A stretch of 64,000 nt of DNA from Microbacterium sp. RU1D (GTDB taxonomy: Bacteria > Actinomycetota > Actinomycetes > Actinomycetales > Microbacteriaceae): contig NZ_FTPQ01000002.1 in the NCBI RefSeq assembly GCF_900156435.1, positions 124,001 through 188,000 of the forward strand, given 5' to 3'. Under the pieces are notes generated by a model. The model was not told the origin of the DNA, did not search any database, and worked only from the letters and a program-made list of their open reading frames with translations. Made by a program: the position numbers and the translations under genes. Positions 42,613 through 51,728 of the stretch are shown here, one piece after another (positions within the stretch are counted from its first letter, which is position 1; each line of letters opens with the position of its first letter).

Positions 42613-45609
42613 TCACGGCCCGAGCAGCGAGCGGATGTCGTCGGCGTCGAGGGAGCCCGCGAAGGCGTCGTCGTCGTCGATGACCGCATCGAACAGGGCC
42701 GCCTTGCGGTGCTGAAGGGCGCGCACCTTCTCCTCCACGGTGCCGGCCGCGAGGAGTCGGTAGACGAACACGCTCTTCGTCTGCCCGATGCGGTGGGCCC
42801 GGTCGATCGCCTGGTTCTCGGCCGCGGGGTTCCACCACGGGTCGAGCAGGAACACGTACTCCGCCTCGACGAGGGTCAGCCCGAACCCGCCGGCCTTGAG
42901 GCTGATGAGGAACACGGGCGCGTCGCCCTCCCGGAACCCCTCGACCACGTCGCCACGCCGCGCGGTGCTGCCGTCGAGGTGCGCGTATGCGAGGCCCGCG
43001 GCATCCAAGCGCTCCGCCGCGAGGTCGAGGAACGACGTGAACTGACTGAACACGAGAGCGCGGTGCCCCTCGGCGGCCACTTCGACCAGACGCTCCAGCA
43101 GCACGTCGAGCTTCGCTGAGCCCAGGTGCGCGTCGCGATCGTCGACCAGGCCCGGGGCGAGGGCGAGCATGCGCAGCAACGTCAACGAGCGGAACACGAT
43201 GAACCGCTGACGATCGAGGTCGTCGAGAAGCCCCAGCACCTTCTGCCGCTCCCGCTGCAACACCCGGTCGTACACCTCCTGGTGCGCCGGGGAGAGGGGC
43301 ACCACGATCTCCTGCTCCTGCTTGGGAGGGAGATCGGATGCCACGACGTCCTTGGTGCGGCGCAGCAGGAACGGGCGCACGCGGCGCCGCAGACGCTCGA
43401 GCGTCTTCTCGCGGTGCGCGCTCGCCGCGGCGGCGGAAAGAGCCGTGGGCTGGTCCGTCGGCAGCTGTTCGATCGCCCGGGTGTAGTCCTCGCGGAACTG
43501 CCGGATGGACGGGAACAGCCCGGGCGCGGTCAGCGACAGCAGCGCCCAGAGGTCGTCCAGGCCGTTCTCGAGGGGCGTCCCCGTCGCGGCGAAGACGGCG
43601 TCGGTCGACAGGCCCGCAATCGCCCGGTGGATGCGGGTCGCGGGGTTCTTCACGAACTGCGCCTCGTCGAGCACGACGCCCGACCAGTGCGGAACGGAGA
43701 ACTCGGCGGCATCCGCCCGGACGACGCCGTAGGACGCGACCACGACATCGACCTCGGCGGCGATCCCCGCGATGCTGTGCGCGCGGCGCACGGCCGTGGC
43801 CTCGACCACGCGCACCCGGAGCCCGGGGGCGAAGCGGGCCGCCTCGTCGCGCCACGTGGGCAGCACCGACGTCGGCGCGACCACCAGCCACGGGCGCTCG
43901 TCGCGGTTTGCACGGGTGTGGGCGACGAGGGCGAGGAGCTGCAGCGTCTTGCCGAGTCCCATGTCGTCGGCAAGGATGCCGCCCAGCCTGTGCCCGTGCA
44001 GGAGCGCGAGCCACGACAGCCCCTCGCGCTGGTAGGGGCGCAGGTCGGCGGAGAAGCCCGGCGGCGTCGGCACCGGGGGCACCTCGCCCACCTCGCGGAG
44101 CGCCCGGGCGAGGGCGCGCCACTCGACCGCGGCCTCGGACTGGTCGGCGAGGTCTTCGAACTCCGCCCACAGCGCGAGGTGCGTGCGCGGCAGCCGCGGG
44201 CCGGTCTCCCACTCATCGAGGGCCGCGGCCTCCTCGAGCAGGTCGCGCAGGCGCTGCAGTGACGGGTGGGCGAGGGAGAACCACGCCCCGTCGGACAGCT
44301 TTATGCGGGCGCGGCCGCGCGATAGCGCCGAGAACAGCATGCCGAACGGAATCGTGCGTCCGTCGATGGTGACCACGATGCCGAGGTCGAACCAGTCTCG
44401 ATCGACCGATTCGACGGCGGTGATGCGCAGCGTGGGGTCGCCGCGCAGCTCGCGGAACGTCGGCACGGTGCCGCTCGTGCGCACGCGCACCTCGTCGACC
44501 ACGTCGACGGCCGGCAGCACGCGCGTGGTGAACGCGGCGGCATCGGCACCGTTCAGGCGCGCGCGCCCGACGATGGCCAGATCGGATGCCGCCATCCACG
44601 TCGTCTCGAAACGCTCGCCGATCTGCGCCTCGGCGCGCGCATCGCGCTCGGCGGCGGTCGCCGGGAAGGCGTCACCCGGTGCATCGGACCCCGGCTCGGC
44701 ATCCGGTCCCTCGCTGTCGTACGCGAAGCGCAGGGACCCGGGGTACACCCACTCGAGGCGATAGGAGACCTCGTCGTCGGCGTGGACGACCGTCACCTCG
44801 AGCGTCGGGCGGGGAGCGGGCGGCGGCGGCACGCCGGCGCCCAGCGACAGGGGTGCGCGGCGCGCGAGGCGCGGGTAGGCGTCGGCGAGGAATTCCTCCG
44901 CTTCCGCACGCGGGATCTCGACGCCGTCGGTGCCGAGGAGGGCGGGCAGCGGCGCGGGAAGCGTCACGGGCGCGAGCACGATCGGAACGGGGTCGCGGTC
45001 GAGCGCGAAGGCGAACAGGCCCGAACCGCCGATGGGCCGGGCGTGCAGGGCGGGCACGGGGGTCGCGTCGATGCGCACGTCGGCCGACAGCCGCAGCCCT
45101 CCCCCGTCCACGGCGTCGACCGCCACGCGCGCCTCGGCGGCGTCGGCCAGTCGCACGCTCTGCTGCGCGTGCACCGCGACCAGGGGGATGCCGAGCCCGG
45201 CCGCCGCGGCCAGGTGCGGCCAGAGCAGCGGGGAGTCGACGGCGTCGAGCGCGACCGTGTCGCCGGGGGCGGCGAAGGGGCCCGTGGTCCGCATCGCCTG
45301 AGCGAGGGCGTGCAATTCGGCGAACCACCGCACGTGCGCCGGATCGAAGCGGCCGGAGGAACGACGGACCGCGTCCCACGTGGCATCCGCCCGGATCCAC
45401 GTCTCGCGCGCCCCGCGCACGAGGGGGCGGGCGACGAGCTGCAGGTCATCCTGCCGGCGGGCGAGCAGGCGGGGCGTGACCGCGACGACGGCCCGGGCCT
45501 CCCAGCGCGCCGGGTCGTACGCCTCGCGCTGGCGCAGCTCGATGCCCAGGGCGAGGGCGTCGTACGCCCGCGGCGGAGCGCCGGGAAGCAGGTCACGCCA
45601 GGAGGTCAT
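42613..45609 (-). CDS. SNF2-family DEAD/DEAH helicase-like ATPase
   Basis: A 998-residue Swi2/Snf2 DNA translocase. Residues 1 to about 510 form a bacterial SNF2-associated region of unknown fold, with a Pro-rich hinge near 260. The ATPase core follows: DDMGLGKT with Lys554, DEAQ from Asp648, TGTPLENGLDDLW, then the second RecA lobe (VFSQFTSFLDL, LISLKAGGFGL, DRAHRIGQ). The start ATG at 45609 begins the compact N-terminus; a longer frame upstream is of antisense character and rejected. It ends DDIRSLLGP. Probably acts on protein-DNA complexes in repair or transcription; no partner is encoded beside it. Confidence 0.9.
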   Translation of the reverse strand: MTSWRDLLPGAPPRAYDALALGIELRQREAYDPARWEARAVVAVTPRLLARRQDDLQLVARPLVRGARETWIRADATWDAVRRSSGRFDPAHVRWFAELHALAQAMRTTGPFAAPGDTVALDAVDSPLLWPHLAAAAGLGIPLVAVHAQQSVRLADAAEARVAVDAVDGGGLRLSADVRIDATPVPALHARPIGGSGLFAFALDRDPVPIVLAPVTLPAPLPALLGTDGVEIPRAEAEEFLADAYPRLARRAPLSLGAGVPPPPAPRPTLEVTVVHADDEVSYRLEWVYPGSLRFAYDSEGPDAEPGSDAPGDAFPATAAERDARAEAQIGERFETTWMAASDLAIVGRARLNGADAAAFTTRVLPAVDVVDEVRVRTSGTVPTFRELRGDPTLRITAVESVDRDWFDLGIVVTIDGRTIPFGMLFSALSRGRARIKLSDGAWFSLAHPSLQRLRDLLEEAAALDEWETGPRLPRTHLALWAEFEDLADQSEAAVEWRALARALREVGEVPPVPTPPGFSADLRPYQREGLSWLALLHGHRLGGILADDMGLGKTLQLLALVAHTRANRDERPWLVVAPTSVLPTWRDEAARFAPGLRVRVVEATAVRRAHSIAGIAAEVDVVVASYGVVRADAAEFSVPHWSGVVLDEAQFVKNPATRIHRAIAGLSTDAVFAATGTPLENGLDDLWALLSLTAPGLFPSIRQFREDYTRAIEQLPTDQPTALSAAAASAHREKTLERLRRRVRPFLLRRTKDVVASDLPPKQEQEIVVPLSPAHQEVYDRVLQRERQKVLGLLDDLDRQRFIVFRSLTLLRMLALAPGLVDDRDAHLGSAKLDVLLERLVEVAAEGHRALVFSQFTSFLDLAAERLDAAGLAYAHLDGSTARRGDVVEGFREGDAPVFLISLKAGGFGLTLVEAEYVFLLDPWWNPAAENQAIDRAHRIGQTKSVFVYRLLAAGTVEEKVRALQHRKAALFDAVIDDDDAFAGSLDADDIRSLLGP

Positions 45610-45862
45610 GCCCCCACCCTGCCCCGAAACTCCGACATCGCGGTCTTTCGAAGCGAGCGTCCGCGCCGGTGTTCCGCGTCGCCTCGCGGCCCGTTCCCGC
45701 GCGCCACGTCGCGCGCACCGAGGCCCGCGCCGCGAGGCCGCGAACCGACCGTCGAGCTCACCGCCCGCTCCCCCGACGGACGCGCCGCCCGGAAACGCCG
45801 CGACGCGGCCGCCGACATCACGTCGGGACCGCGTCGGCGCACGTCGCGCAGGTTCGGGGCGT
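45610..45862. other. 253-base gap before the SNF2 gene
   Basis: Between the SNF2 gene and nusB. No gene, clear palindrome or -10 box was found; a minus-strand open frame across it has no recognisable content. Confidence 0.5.
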
Positions 45863-46273
45863 TCAGGACGAGCGGGCGATGCGGGCCAGCACGCCGTGCA
45901 CGAACGAACCGGAGTCGTCGGTGGAGAACTCCTTCGCCAGTTCGACGGCCTCGTCGATCGCGACGGCCGTGGGCACGTCGTCGTTGAAGAGGATCTCCCA
46001 CGTGCCGATGCGCAGCAGGGCGCGGTCGACCGCGGGCATGCGCTGCATCGACCAGTCCTTCGAGAACGTGGTGATCTGCTCGTCGATCGCGTCACGGTTG
46101 TCGATCACGCCGTCGACGATGTCGCGGGCGTACAGCCACGAGGCCTGACGGTCGGGCTCGGAGGCCGCACGCTTGGCTTCGGTGGCGAGCATGACGGGCA
46201 GGTCCTCACCGCGGACGTCGGCCTGGAACAGGATGTCGAGGGCGCGCTTACGCGCCTTGGTACGAGCGCTCAT
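45863..46273 (-). CDS. nusB: Transcription antitermination factor NusB
   Basis: A 136-residue all-helical RNA-binding protein for rRNA antitermination. RKRALDILFQADVRG and LLRIGTWEIL...AIDEAVELAKEF-type helices are family hallmarks, ending FVHGVLARIAR. It starts 18 bases after efp, so probably the same transcript; no Shine-Dalgarno site is clear. Confidence 0.96.
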   Translation of the reverse strand: MSARTKARKRALDILFQADVRGEDLPVMLATEAKRAASEPDRQASWLYARDIVDGVIDNRDAIDEQITTFSKDWSMQRMPAVDRALLRIGTWEILFNDDVPTAVAIDEAVELAKEFSTDDSGSFVHGVLARIARSS

Positions 46274-46291
46274 TCTGTCGGGAACGAGACG

Positions 46292-46852
46292 TCAGCTGAT
46301 GCGGCCGAGGTACTCGCCCGTGCGAGTGTCGACCTTGATCTTGGTGCCGGTCTCGAGGAACAGCGGAACCTGCATCTCGTAGCCGGTCTCGACGGTGGCG
46401 GGCTTGGTGCCGGCCGACGAGCGGTCGCCCTGCAGGCCCGGCTCGGTGTAGGTGACCTCGAGGATGACCGACGGCGGGAGCTCGATGTAGAGCGGGTTGC
46501 CGTTGTTCAGCGCGATCTGCACCTGCTGGTTCTCGAGCAGGAAGTTCGCCGCGTCGCCGACGGTCGCGGCGCCGACGGTGATCTGGTCGTAGTCGGCGAC
46601 GTCCATGAAGACGAAGCCCTCGCCGTCGTTGTAGAGGTAGGTGAAGTCGCGACGGTCGACGTTCTCGAGGTCCACCTTGGCGCCGGCGTTGAACGTGCGG
46701 TCGACGACCTTGCCGCTCATCACGTTCTTGAGCTTCGTGCGGACGAACGCGCCGCCCTTTCCGGGCTTGACGTGCTGGAACTCAACGACGCTCCAGAGCT
46801 GACCGTCGATGTTCAGGACGACGCCGTTCTTGATGTCTGCGGTGGATGCCAT
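46292..46852 (-). CDS. efp: Elongation factor P
   Basis: A 186-residue three-domain factor that rescues ribosomes stalled at polyproline. KPGKGGAF has Lys32 at the tip of domain I where other bacteria carry a modification; the modifying enzymes are not in the window. The C-terminal signature is [28 protein letters not shown]. It heads the efp-nusB pair, with TAGACT at 46905-46910 as -10 candidate. Confidence 0.97.
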   Translation of the reverse strand: MASTADIKNGVVLNIDGQLWSVVEFQHVKPGKGGAFVRTKLKNVMSGKVVDRTFNAGAKVDLENVDRRDFTYLYNDGEGFVFMDVADYDQITVGAATVGDAANFLLENQQVQIALNNGNPLYIELPPSVILEVTYTEPGLQGDRSSAGTKPATVETGYEMQVPLFLETGTKIKVDTRTGEYLGRIS

Positions 46853-46904
46853 GAGTGCCGATATTCCGTTTCGTGAGTCGAAGTGGGCGAGAGCCCGACG
46901 TCTG

Positions 46905-46910
46905 AGTCTA
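46905..46910 (-). promoter_or_regulatory. -10 box of efp-nusB
   Basis: TAGACT on the minus strand, about 52 bases before the efp ATG. A short GGGC-TCTC-GCCC stem follows in the leader. Confidence 0.45.
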
Positions 46911-46924
46911 CGCGATCCCCGCCG

Positions 46925-47383
46925 TCAGCCGTCGGCGCGGCCGGAGACGACCTCGACGAGCAGGTCGACGGCTCGCGCGTACCCGGGTACGCCCTCGCCG
47001 ATCACGTGCACGACCGCGACGTCTTCGATGTACGAGAAGTGACGGAACGTTTCGCGCTCCGTGATGTTCGAGATGTGCACCTCGGCCACGGGGAGGTCGA
47101 CGGATGCCAGGGCGTCCCGCAGCGCGACGGAGGTGTGCGTGAGTCCCCCGGCGTTGATCACGATCCCGGCGCAGTCGAGACGGGCGGCGTGGATCGCGTC
47201 GATGAGGACGCCCTCGTGATTGCTCTGGATCGCCCGGACCTCGATGCCGTGCCGGCCCGCCGCCTGGGCCGTGACGCGCTCGACGTCGGCGAGCGTGTCG
47301 CGCCCATAGATCTCGGGCTGGCGGGTGCCGAGGAGGTTGAGGTTCGGGCCGTTGACGAGCAGGAGTCGGCGGGGCGTGGTCAT
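46925..47383 (-). CDS. aroQ: 3-dehydroquinate dehydratase, type II
   Basis: A 152-residue enzyme removing water from 3-dehydroquinate in the shikimate pathway. VNGPNLNLLGTRQPEIYG includes the catalytic arginine and tyrosine, and INAGGLTHTSVAL the histidine region. The ATG at 47383 is chosen over GTG at 47392 because TAGCGT ends seven bases before it, a leaderless promoter; the upstream GTG overlaps that box. Confidence 0.96.
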   Translation of the reverse strand: MTTPRRLLLVNGPNLNLLGTRQPEIYGRDTLADVERVTAQAAGRHGIEVRAIQSNHEGVLIDAIHAARLDCAGIVINAGGLTHTSVALRDALASVDLPVAEVHISNITERETFRHFSYIEDVAVVHVIGEGVPGYARAVDLLVEVVSGRADG

Positions 47384-47390
47384 GTCCCGC

Positions 47391-47396
47391 ACGCTA
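47391..47396 (-). promoter_or_regulatory. -10 box, leaderless start of aroQ
   Basis: TAGCGT on the minus strand ends seven bases before the ATG, giving aroQ a promoter separate from the aro cluster upstream. Confidence 0.45.
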
Positions 47397-47483
47397 TCAG
47401 CGCCGCCCCTGCGCGCTCGAGGAAGGCACGGCCGCCAGGCTCGACCGGGCGGGGTGGGGTGGGACCTGCCGACCGGGACCGCG

Positions 47484-48020
47484 TCAGAGTGTGCGCAGCG
47501 ACCGACTCATCGCGAGCTCGGCGCCGATGGGCCCGGTGAAGGTCTCCCCCGTCGGCACGAAACCGGCGCGACGATACACGGCCTGCGCACGCGCATTGTC
47601 GACGTGCACGTCGAGCGAAAGCGTCTCGAAGCCCACGGCGGCGGTCCAGCGCGCCGCCGTGTCGAGGAGGGCGTCGATGGCGCCGGTCCCTCGGTGCGGG
47701 GGGTCGACGTAGACTCCGACGACGTCCGCGCGGCCGGAGGTCAGCCGTCGGCCGGTGTGGTCGACGTCGCCGGTGCGACGCACGAGCACCGTGCAGGTGC
47801 CGATCCACGCGGCATCGCTCTCGGCGACGAACATCGCTGCGGAGTCCCCGTCGGCGCCGCCCGCCGCGCGGTCGTCCCAGAACGCCTGGTCGCGCGAGAC
47901 TTCCTGCTCATACGTGGTGAGGAAGGCGATGGATGCCCCCGGATCGCTCACCGCTCGCAGGCGCAGCTCACGAACGCGCTCACCCTCCCCCGCGCGCACC
48001 CGGCGCACGGCGAGGGTCAT
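47484..48020 (-). CDS. GNAT family N-acetyltransferase
   Basis: A 178-residue Gcn5-related acetyltransferase. [20 protein letters not shown] is the acetyl-CoA-binding motif A, and [19 protein letters not shown] the following motif B and family C-terminus. The ATG overlaps the aroB stop by four bases, so it is translated with the aro genes. The substrate is unknown. Confidence 0.9.
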   Translation of the reverse strand: MTLAVRRVRAGEGERVRELRLRAVSDPGASIAFLTTYEQEVSRDQAFWDDRAAGGADGDSAAMFVAESDAAWIGTCTVLVRRTGDVDHTGRRLTSGRADVVGVYVDPPHRGTGAIDALLDTAARWTAAVGFETLSLDVHVDNARAQAVYRRAGFVPTGETFTGPIGAELAMSRSLRTL

Positions 48021-49093
48021 GCACCGACCTCCTGGTATGCCGCGAACAGCAGCGACTCGTCGGGCGCCTGCAGCACGGTGGGACGCGCGAGATCGTCGAG
48101 CACGATGAAGCGCAGCATGCTGCCGCGGCTCTTCTTGTCGCGCTGCATCGTCGCCTTGAGGGTCTGGAACGCCCCGGCGCGGTAGGTCGTCGGCAGACCC
48201 AGCGACTCGAGCACCGTGCGGTGGCGCTGGGCGACATCGTCGGACAGGCGTCCGGCCAGGCGCGACAGCTCGGCGGCGAAGACCATGCCCACCGAGATCG
48301 CCGCGCCGTGACGCCACCGGTAGCGTTCGGCGTGCTCGATGGCGTGGCCAAGCGTGTGCCCGTAGTTCAGCACCTCGCGCAGACCGGCCTCGCGAAGGTC
48401 CTCCCCCACGACGCGTGCCTTCATGTCGATCGCGAGTTCCACGCAGCGGCGGAACGCCTCGCCCTTCGGGTCGACGATCCCCGTGGGGTCGGCTTCGATG
48501 AGGTCGAGGATCTCCGGATGCCAGATGAATCCGGCCTTCACCACCTCGGCGAAGCCGGCGGTCGCCTCGTTCTTCGACAGGGTGTCGAGGAGGTCGAGGT
48601 CGCACACCACGGCCACCGGCGGCCAGAACGCGCCGACGAGGTTCTTGCCCTCGGCCGTGTTGATGCCGGTCTTGCCGCCCACGGCGGCGTCGACCATGCC
48701 GAGCACGGTTGTCGGGACCTGCACGAGGGCGACCCCGCGCAGCCAGGTCGCGGCGACGAAGCCCGCGAGGTCGGTGACCGCTCCCCCGCCGAAACCGACG
48801 ACGACGTCCGTCCGCGTGAAGTCGGCCTGGCCCATGACCTGCCAGCAGAACGCGGCCACTTCCACGCGCTTGCCCTGCTCGGCGTCGGGGATCTCGGCCA
48901 GCAGCACCTGCCGGTCGCCCATCAGCTGCGCGCGCAGCGCCTCGGCCTGCGCGGCGAGGGTGGGCGGGTGCACCACCAGCACCTTCTGCGCCCCGGCGGG
49001 CAGCTTCTCGCCGAGGGTTTCGAGCAGGCCCCGGCCGACGGTGATGTCGTAGCCGGGGTCTCCGGCGACGCTGATGGTGGTGGTGTCGCTCAT
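48017..49093 (-). CDS. aroB: 3-dehydroquinate synthase
   Basis: A 358-residue NAD and zinc dependent enzyme, second step of the shikimate pathway. [19 protein letters not shown] binds [11 protein letters not shown] the phosphate, and [12 protein letters not shown] zinc. Starts in a 4-base overlap with aroK. Confidence 0.97.
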   Translation of the reverse strand: MSDTTTISVAGDPGYDITVGRGLLETLGEKLPAGAQKVLVVHPPTLAAQAEALRAQLMGDRQVLLAEIPDAEQGKRVEVAAFCWQVMGQADFTRTDVVVGFGGGAVTDLAGFVAATWLRGVALVQVPTTVLGMVDAAVGGKTGINTAEGKNLVGAFWPPVAVVCDLDLLDTLSKNEATAGFAEVVKAGFIWHPEILDLIEADPTGIVDPKGEAFRRCVELAIDMKARVVGEDLREAGLREVLNYGHTLGHAIEHAERYRWRHGAAISVGMVFAAELSRLAGRLSDDVAQRHRTVLESLGLPTTYRAGAFQTLKATMQRDKKSRGSMLRFIVLDDLARPTVLQAPDESLLFAAYQEVGA

Positions 49094-49674
49094 GATCTCT
49101 CCTGGGCCGGGACGCTCTGCGCCCAGGCCACGATGTCGTCGACGACGCGGGACAGCGGTCCCGACGACGTGTCGAAGGCGATGTCGGCGGTGGCCTCGTA
49201 CACGGGCCGCCGTTCTTCGTAGATGCGCAACCAGCGCTCGGCCGGGTCCTCCCCGCCGAGAAGGGGGCGCTCGTCGCCGTGGATGCGGGATGCCACCACG
49301 TGCGGCGCCACGGTGAGCAGGACGACCCGGTGCGCGGTGAGACGCTCCCTCGTCGAGGGGTCGAGCACGGCTCCGCCACCGAGGGCGACGACGCCCCCAC
49401 GGCCGAGCGCCTCGACGACCGCGTCGCGCTCGAGCGCGCGGAAGTACGCCTCGCCGTGGGCGAGGAACAGGTCGCGGATGGGCCCGTGCTCGCGCACGAC
49501 GAGCTTGTCGGTGTCGGTGAACGCCGCGCCGAGGGCACGCGCGACGCGCCGCCCGACGCTGGTCTTCCCCGCACCCATCGGACCGATGAGCACCACGGCC
49601 GATCCGGCCCCGGTCACCGCCGCGGAGTCGTCGGACCCCACGGCGCCGACGCGCGCGGGCTCAGGCGAGGTCAT
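49090..49674 (-). CDS. aroK: Shikimate kinase
   Basis: A 194-residue kinase phosphorylating shikimate. P-loop [14 protein letters not shown] of the shikimate site, ALGGGAV, and GDERPLL of the lid. The first 25 residues (Ser/Ala-rich) exceed the family norm. The ATG at 49674 overlaps aroC by 14 bases without a clear Shine-Dalgarno site; GTG codons at residue 13 or near VVLIGP are possible shorter starts. Confidence 0.93.
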   Translation of the reverse strand: MTSPEPARVGAVGSDDSAAVTGAGSAVVLIGPMGAGKTSVGRRVARALGAAFTDTDKLVVREHGPIRDLFLAHGEAYFRALERDAVVEALGRGGVVALGGGAVLDPSTRERLTAHRVVLLTVAPHVVASRIHGDERPLLGGEDPAERWLRIYEERRPVYEATADIAFDTSSGPLSRVVDDIVAWAQSVPAQERS

Positions 49675-50887
49675 GCGCGAGAAGCGCGGCGTCCGACGCG
49701 TCGGTCGTGCGCAGGGTCTCGGGCAGGTTCGCGAGGTACGACTCGAGGTTGCGACGGGTCTCGGCGACGTTGTCGCCCCCGAACTTCTCGAGCACGGCAT
49801 CCGCGAGGGTCACCGCGACCATGGCCTCGGCGACGACGCCCGATGCGGGCACGGCGCACACGTCGGAGCGCTGGTGGTGCGCGGCGGCGGTGTCACCGGT
49901 GGCGACGTCGACCGTGCGCAGGGCCTTCGGGATCGTCGCGATCGGCTTCATCCCGGCGCGGACGCGCAGCACCGTGCCCGTCGACATGCCGCCCTCGGTG
50001 CCGCCGGCACGGTCGGACGAGCGGGTGATGCCGTCCTCGGTGGCGAACAGCTCGTCGTGAGCCTGCGAACCGCGGCGCGTCGTGGTGAGGAAGCCGTCGC
50101 CGACCTCGACGCCCTTGATCGCCTGAATGCTCATGAGGGCCTGGGCGAGCCTGGCATCCAGTCGGCGGTCCCACTGCACGTGGGATCCGAGCCCCGGGGG
50201 CAGACCATAGGCGAGCACCTCGACGATGCCGCCGAGCGTGTCGCCGGCCTTCTTCGCGTCGTCGACCTCGGCGACCATCGCGGCGCTGGTGTCGGGGTGG
50301 AAGCACCGCAGCGGATCGGCGTCGAGACGATCGACGTCGTCGGGCGTGGGCAGCTCGGCGTCGTCGGGAACGCGCACGGGGCCGATGGAGAGCGTGTGGC
50401 TGACCAGACGGATGCCGAGCTCGCTGAGGAAGGAGCGGGCTATCGTGCCCAGCGCCACACGCGCGGCGGTCTCGCGGGCGGAGGCGCGCTCGAGGATGGG
50501 ACGCGCTTCGTCGAAGCCGTACTTCTGCATGCCGACGAGGTCGGCGTGGCCCGGACGGGGGCGCGTGAGAGCGGCCCCGCGACCGCGTGAGCGGTCGGAG
50601 AGTTCAACGGGCTCGGGGCTCATCACCTCGGTCCACTTCGGCCACTCGGTGTTGCCGATGCGCAGGGCGATCGGGCTGCCGATCGTGAAGCCGTGCACGA
50701 TGCCGGTCGACAGCGTCAGTTCGTCTTCCTCGAACTTCATGCGCGACCCGCGACCGTAGCCGAGTCGACGGCGCGCCAGTTCGGCGCGGATCTGCGCCGA
50801 GGAGACGGGAACGCCGGCCGGCATCCCCTCCATGAGGGCGATCAGTTCGGGACCGTGGGACTCGCCGGCGGTGAAGACGCGAAGCAT
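49661..50887 (-). CDS. aroC: Chorismate synthase
   Basis: A 408-residue FMN-dependent enzyme forming chorismate from [12 protein letters not shown] is signature 1, [18 protein letters not shown] covers signature 2, and [17 protein letters not shown] the C-terminal signature. GGAGA eight bases before ATG, inside the end of aroE, supports the start. EPSP synthase (aroA) is not in the window. Confidence 0.97.
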   Translation of the reverse strand: MLRVFTAGESHGPELIALMEGMPAGVPVSSAQIRAELARRRLGYGRGSRMKFEEDELTLSTGIVHGFTIGSPIALRIGNTEWPKWTEVMSPEPVELSDRSRGRGAALTRPRPGHADLVGMQKYGFDEARPILERASARETAARVALGTIARSFLSELGIRLVSHTLSIGPVRVPDDAELPTPDDVDRLDADPLRCFHPDTSAAMVAEVDDAKKAGDTLGGIVEVLAYGLPPGLGSHVQWDRRLDARLAQALMSIQAIKGVEVGDGFLTTTRRGSQAHDELFATEDGITRSSDRAGGTEGGMSTGTVLRVRAGMKPIATIPKALRTVDVATGDTAAAHHQRSDVCAVPASGVVAEAMVAVTLADAVLEKFGGDNVAETRRNLESYLANLPETLRTTDASDAALLAHDLA

Positions 50888-50891
50888 TCGT

Positions 50892-51728
50892 CTAGTCTCC
50901 CATGAGCGCGATGCGCATTGCGGCCAGCACCTCGTCGTCGTGGACGAGGGGCTGCGCAGGGTCACCTGTCACGAAGACGCGCACCTGCAGCAGCGCCTGG
51001 TGCAGCAGCATCGTGAGTCCGTCGTGCGCAGCGACCCCCGCGCGCTCCCAGGCCTGCGCGAGCGGCGTCGGCCACCCGCCGTAGACGACGTCGACGAGGG
51101 GCCCCGAGGTGGATGCCAGTCGTTCGGCGAGGTCGCCGAGGTCGGTGCCGCCGGGCAGGGCGGCGATGGTCGTGTCGACGGGCCGAGGGGCGGGGGCATC
51201 CAGCGCCTCGATCCGCACCGGGACGCCGAGGATCTCACCGAGCGCGCGGAGAGGGGCCGCAGCCTCGGGGCGGCGGGCACGCACCTCCACCTCGGTCGCC
51301 CCGGCCCGGACCGCCGACACGACGGCCGAGGTCGCCGTCGCGCCCGCGCCCAGCACGCGCACGCGCTGCGGGCGGCGCACGCCGACCTCGTCGAGGGCGC
51401 GGGTGAGACCGCCCACGTCTGTGTTGAAGCCTCGCGGGCCGCGATCGGCCAGCAGGTAGGTGTTGACGGCGCCGGTCAGGCGCGCGTCGTCGTCGAGCGT
51501 GACCGCTCTCGACGCCGCCACGTGCTTGAGCGGCATCGTGAGCGAGAGCCCGCGCCAGGTGGCATCCAGCGACGCGATCTCCGCGGCGAAGTCCGCCTCC
51601 CCGACGCGGCGACGCCCGTACTGCCAGTCGAGACCGAGCACGCCGTAAGCCGCGGCGTGCAGCCGGGGCGACCGCGAATGCGTGATCGGGTCGCCCCAGA
51701 CGGCCAGCCGTGTGCTGCCGGTCAGCAT
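50892..51728 (-). CDS. aroE: Shikimate dehydrogenase
   Basis: A 278-residue NADP-dependent enzyme reducing 3-dehydroshikimate. [13 protein letters not shown] binds shikimate, LTMPLK has the catalytic lysine, FNTDVGG the aspartate, and [12 protein letters not shown] the nucleotide. The ATG at 51728 overlaps mltG by seven bases. Substrate preference (shikimate versus quinate) cannot be decided by eye. Confidence 0.94.
   Translation of the reverse strand: MLTGSTRLAVWGDPITHSRSPRLHAAAYGVLGLDWQYGRRRVGEADFAAEIASLDATWRGLSLTMPLKHVAASRAVTLDDDARLTGAVNTYLLADRGPRGFNTDVGGLTRALDEVGVRRPQRVRVLGAGATATSAVVSAVRAGATEVEVRARRPEAAAPLRALGEILGVPVRIEALDAPAPRPVDTTIAALPGGTDLGDLAERLASTSGPLVDVVYGGWPTPLAQAWERAGVAAHDGLTMLLHQALLQVRVFVTGDPAQPLVHDDEVLAAMRIALMGD

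Noticed and set aside
45610..46095. N-terminal extension of the SNF2 gene by 162 codons
   Set aside because: The extension runs over nusB in another phase and is Arg/Ser/Pro rich; the compact start is at 45609.
48021..49574. Upstream extension of the acetyltransferase gene
   Set aside because: It overlaps aroB entirely in another phase; the ATG at 48020 overlaps the aroB stop as in a normal operon.
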